A stretch of 64,000 nt of DNA from Rallus limicola. Its lineage: Eukaryota > Chordata > Aves > Gruiformes > Rallidae. The stretch's first letter is position 1; each line of letters starts with the position of its first letter. The position numbers were made by a program, and so were the translations under genes. The stretch covers positions 5,022,001 to 5,086,000 of the forward strand of contig JAKCOZ010000022.1 of assembly GCA_022605955.1 (NCBI GenBank), written 5' to 3'. Below are positions 61,701 to 64,000 of this stretch, one piece after another. The notes below the pieces were generated by a model. The model worked only from the letters and a program-made list of their open reading frames with translations. It ran no database searches and was not told the origin of the DNA.

Positions 61701-64000
61701 AGTACCAAACGTTTAGAGTCCCCATATGAAATCTGGCTTTTGATTTAATTCAGACTAAGAGCAGGATCCATTTGGATTTTTTTCTTATTGCCTTTATCCT
61801 TGTCTGAAAGAAACACAAAAATGTCACAAGGATCAATACACCAAAATACTTTGAAAAAATCTGTTCCTGACCCAAGCCAAAATCTGAACTACACTGAATA
61901 GACATATTGTCCACCTCCCCGATAAACACCCAATGCTCCCTATTCAGTTTCAGCCATGTGCCCTGGGTCTGTACATGTAGAGAAAGAAAACAAGCTTTAA
62001 ATACTGGATAAGTTAAGAAGTGGCACTTGCTAAAGGCATAAACAATACAGCCAAGGTTAAAAATACAGCCTGTTGTTTTTTTTCTGTGCCATTCACCTGT
62101 TTATAAGACATTCAAAATCACCCTGTGACCATCAGAGTTTAAAAAAGCCCTTAGAAATACAGTGCTGGGACCAGCTCATCACCAAGCAAAGGTTGCAGCT
62201 ATGTTCTCCCACAGCTCTGCAAGAGTAGGTAGTCGTGATCCTTGGGTTTGAAGGTTTTGTTAAATAATTAGTGCCAAACATACAGACAAACATTCCTAAC
62301 AATCAATCTTTTTTTTCCAAGCAGAAGCAGGTTTTATTTCAGCATAAAGAGAAAGCCAGGAAATCAGCAGTTAAGTCTTCACCAAATGTTGAACTACCAT
62401 GATTTCATCTTCTGTCTGAGCTGCAGCACCAAGAACACAGCAGTCTCTGTCTTCTGCCCCTGCCTCAGCCCTTTAACTGTTGACACCGACCTCGCTAGCG
62501 ATGCTGTGTGCTGAACCGACATGGAAACGCTTTGAGTTCTTGCCAGGATTTTTATGATTGTGCCGTAAATGAGAACTGCTCAGAGGGATTTCCTTCTTTT
62601 GTTGAAAATGTATCGTTTGCCCTGTTTCCAGATGACTTATTCAGGTGATGGAAGAAGAAAATAGGGCAGCAGTTCTGGTATTTCAGCTGTTGTCTTGTGA
62701 AATTGCAGCCAAGAGAGATGAGCCCAGCATGTCCTGAGCTCAGCATCAGTACTCAGGGGCACAACTTCTCACCATCTCCAGAGCCAAAGCTGTTGACAGG
62801 CTATGCAGTTTTTCCATAGCTTCCCTACCTACTTCCAAAGGATCTGTATCTGGTTACTCGTGGTACCTGGAGAGGAAAACTTGTTCCAGTCAGAAAGTAT
62901 CATGGGCCATCTTTGGCTTGTGAACATATCACAGAATCACAAGGTTGGAAAAGACCTTTAAGATCATCAATTCCAACCATATCCATCCTAAGCTAAACCG
63001 TATCTCTAAGTACCTTATCTACCCGTCTGTTAAACACACCCAGGGTCGGTGACTCAGCCCCCTCCCTGGGCAGCCTGTTCCAGGCCCTGACAACTCTTTC
63101 AGGGAAGAACTTTTCCCTAACATCTGATCTGACCCTGCCCTGGTGCAGCTTTGTTCCATTCCCCCTTGTCCCATTGCCTGTCACCTGGCTGAAGAGACCA
63201 TTGCCCACCTCTCTGCACCCTCTTGTTAGGTCATCGTAGGCAGTGATATAAGGTCAATAAGTGTAGTTGCAGGTGGGACTGTATGGACATGAATATCATC
63301 CCCATTTGGACCTAAAGGGAGACAAATCAGAACTTTACCAATGTTTTCCAGGGGGATTTCTACACATTTAACTCTGTAACTTTTTGCTAGGATCATTCAA
63401 AAAGAAATTACAAGAAAAGATTGTGAGCAGAACAGATCATGCAGAGAGCAGTGAACTAGTCCAACAACGTGAAACCAAGAAATGCGTTTAGACATGAAAC
63501 CTCTATCTATTCAATCAAAAAATACCAGCTGTCTTCTTAGGGAATATCAAAATTTAAAAGACTTTTTTTAAATAAAGGTCAAAGATATCAAAGGCTTGGA
63601 GCAAGTTGCAACACATAAAGTGTCTGCTATGAGTGTATAAAACTGCAAACAACTGTGATCAGACCTAAGATGATGAGGGCTGCTCCTCTGCTCTCTGTCA
63701 TCTGTAATGACGCCTGGCTGCCTGTCCACACTGAGCTAATTCCCTTTTCGTGTGAAGAAGGAAAAAAAAACTCAAATCAATGAGAGTGGAGCTCCACAGA
63801 ACAGCAAAGAGTCTATCACAGTGGTTGCAAAATAAATATGATGAAACATGTTGCTGATTTAATTCAGTAGAGTTTTGTAGATCCCATTTGCCAAGATATA
63901 ACTGGCTGTGCTAAGGGGAAGCTGAGAGAGAGAGGGCAGGGCCATGGGGCTCCCTTTCTCTGGAGAAAAAGTGTGTGATAACAATAAATCATCTCATCTG
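58788..64000 (-). other. PRKAR1B intron (partial, runs off the window)
   Basis: This is upstream intron sequence in transcript direction. I searched for the preceding exon (encoding the end of KDYKTMTALAKAISKN and AHLDDNERS) on the minus strand and did not find it. The only repeat recognised is the CR1 at 62930. The rest is AT-rich single-copy-looking DNA. Confidence 0.75.
62930..63257 (-). repeat. CR1 LINE 3' end
   Basis: CACAGAATCACAAGGTTGGA, then AAAGACCTTTAAGATCATCA, CCAACCATATCCATCCTAAG, CCCTGGGCAGCCTGTTCCAG and CCTGTCACCTGGCTGAAGAG. It is the same subfamily as the shorter copy at 22482. Minus orientation, i.e. transcribed in sense with the host gene. Confidence 0.94.

Noticed and set aside
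58788..64000. Possible next upstream PRKAR1B exon (…AHLDDNERS)
   Set aside because: No minus-strand sequence encoding this conserved segment with a donor site was found. The exon is presumably beyond 64000.

Overview
The window is vertebrate nuclear DNA, almost certainly from a bird. It is intron-rich, has no long open coding frames, and carries more than a dozen 5'-truncated copies of CR1, the dominant avian LINE. Many of these start (read antisense) with the typical 'AGAATCACAGAATC / GGTTGGAAGGGACC' tail. I cannot name the species from the sequence alone.

The only protein-coding gene I can support is the 3' two-thirds of PRKAR1B, on the minus strand. It encodes the type I-beta regulatory subunit of cAMP-dependent protein kinase. 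Seven coding exons lie at 58787-58726, 57973-57927, 48399-48241, 40042-39982, 35945-35824, 15417-15336 and 14898-14726. They join in frame with AG/GT borders throughout and match residues 148-381 of the 381-residue human protein. They encode most of cAMP-binding domain A, all of domain B and the natural C-terminus. The exons for the docking/dimerisation domain, the inhibitory pseudosubstrate and the start of domain A would lie beyond base 64000. I did not find them between 58788 and 64000. The beta paralogue is indicated by the ending [13 protein letters not shown] (alpha ends NIQQYNSFVSLSV) and by [14 protein letters not shown].

Layout: 1-12956 is intergenic sequence downstream of PRKAR1B, with two CR1 relics, a CA/TA microsatellite and a CpG-enriched block near 9.2-9.6 kb. 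Next come two candidate polyadenylation sites (12957 and 14635) and the terminal exon. A 20.4-kb intron (15418-35823) is crowded with CR1 copies in both orientations. The 4-kb intron after it (in coordinate order) holds a perfect 14-copy, 21-bp minisatellite (36447-36740) and another CR1. The introns from 40 to 58 kb are nearly free of recognisable young repeats and hold old repeat relics and some motif clusters. The last 5.2 kb is further intron with one CR1 at 62930.

I found no convincing undescribed system. The items most worth a second look are the minisatellite close to an exon, the paired opposite CR1s around and inside the large intron, the two possible 3' ends, the duplicated Maf/AP-1 palindrome, and the unusual splice surroundings of the 61-nt exon.
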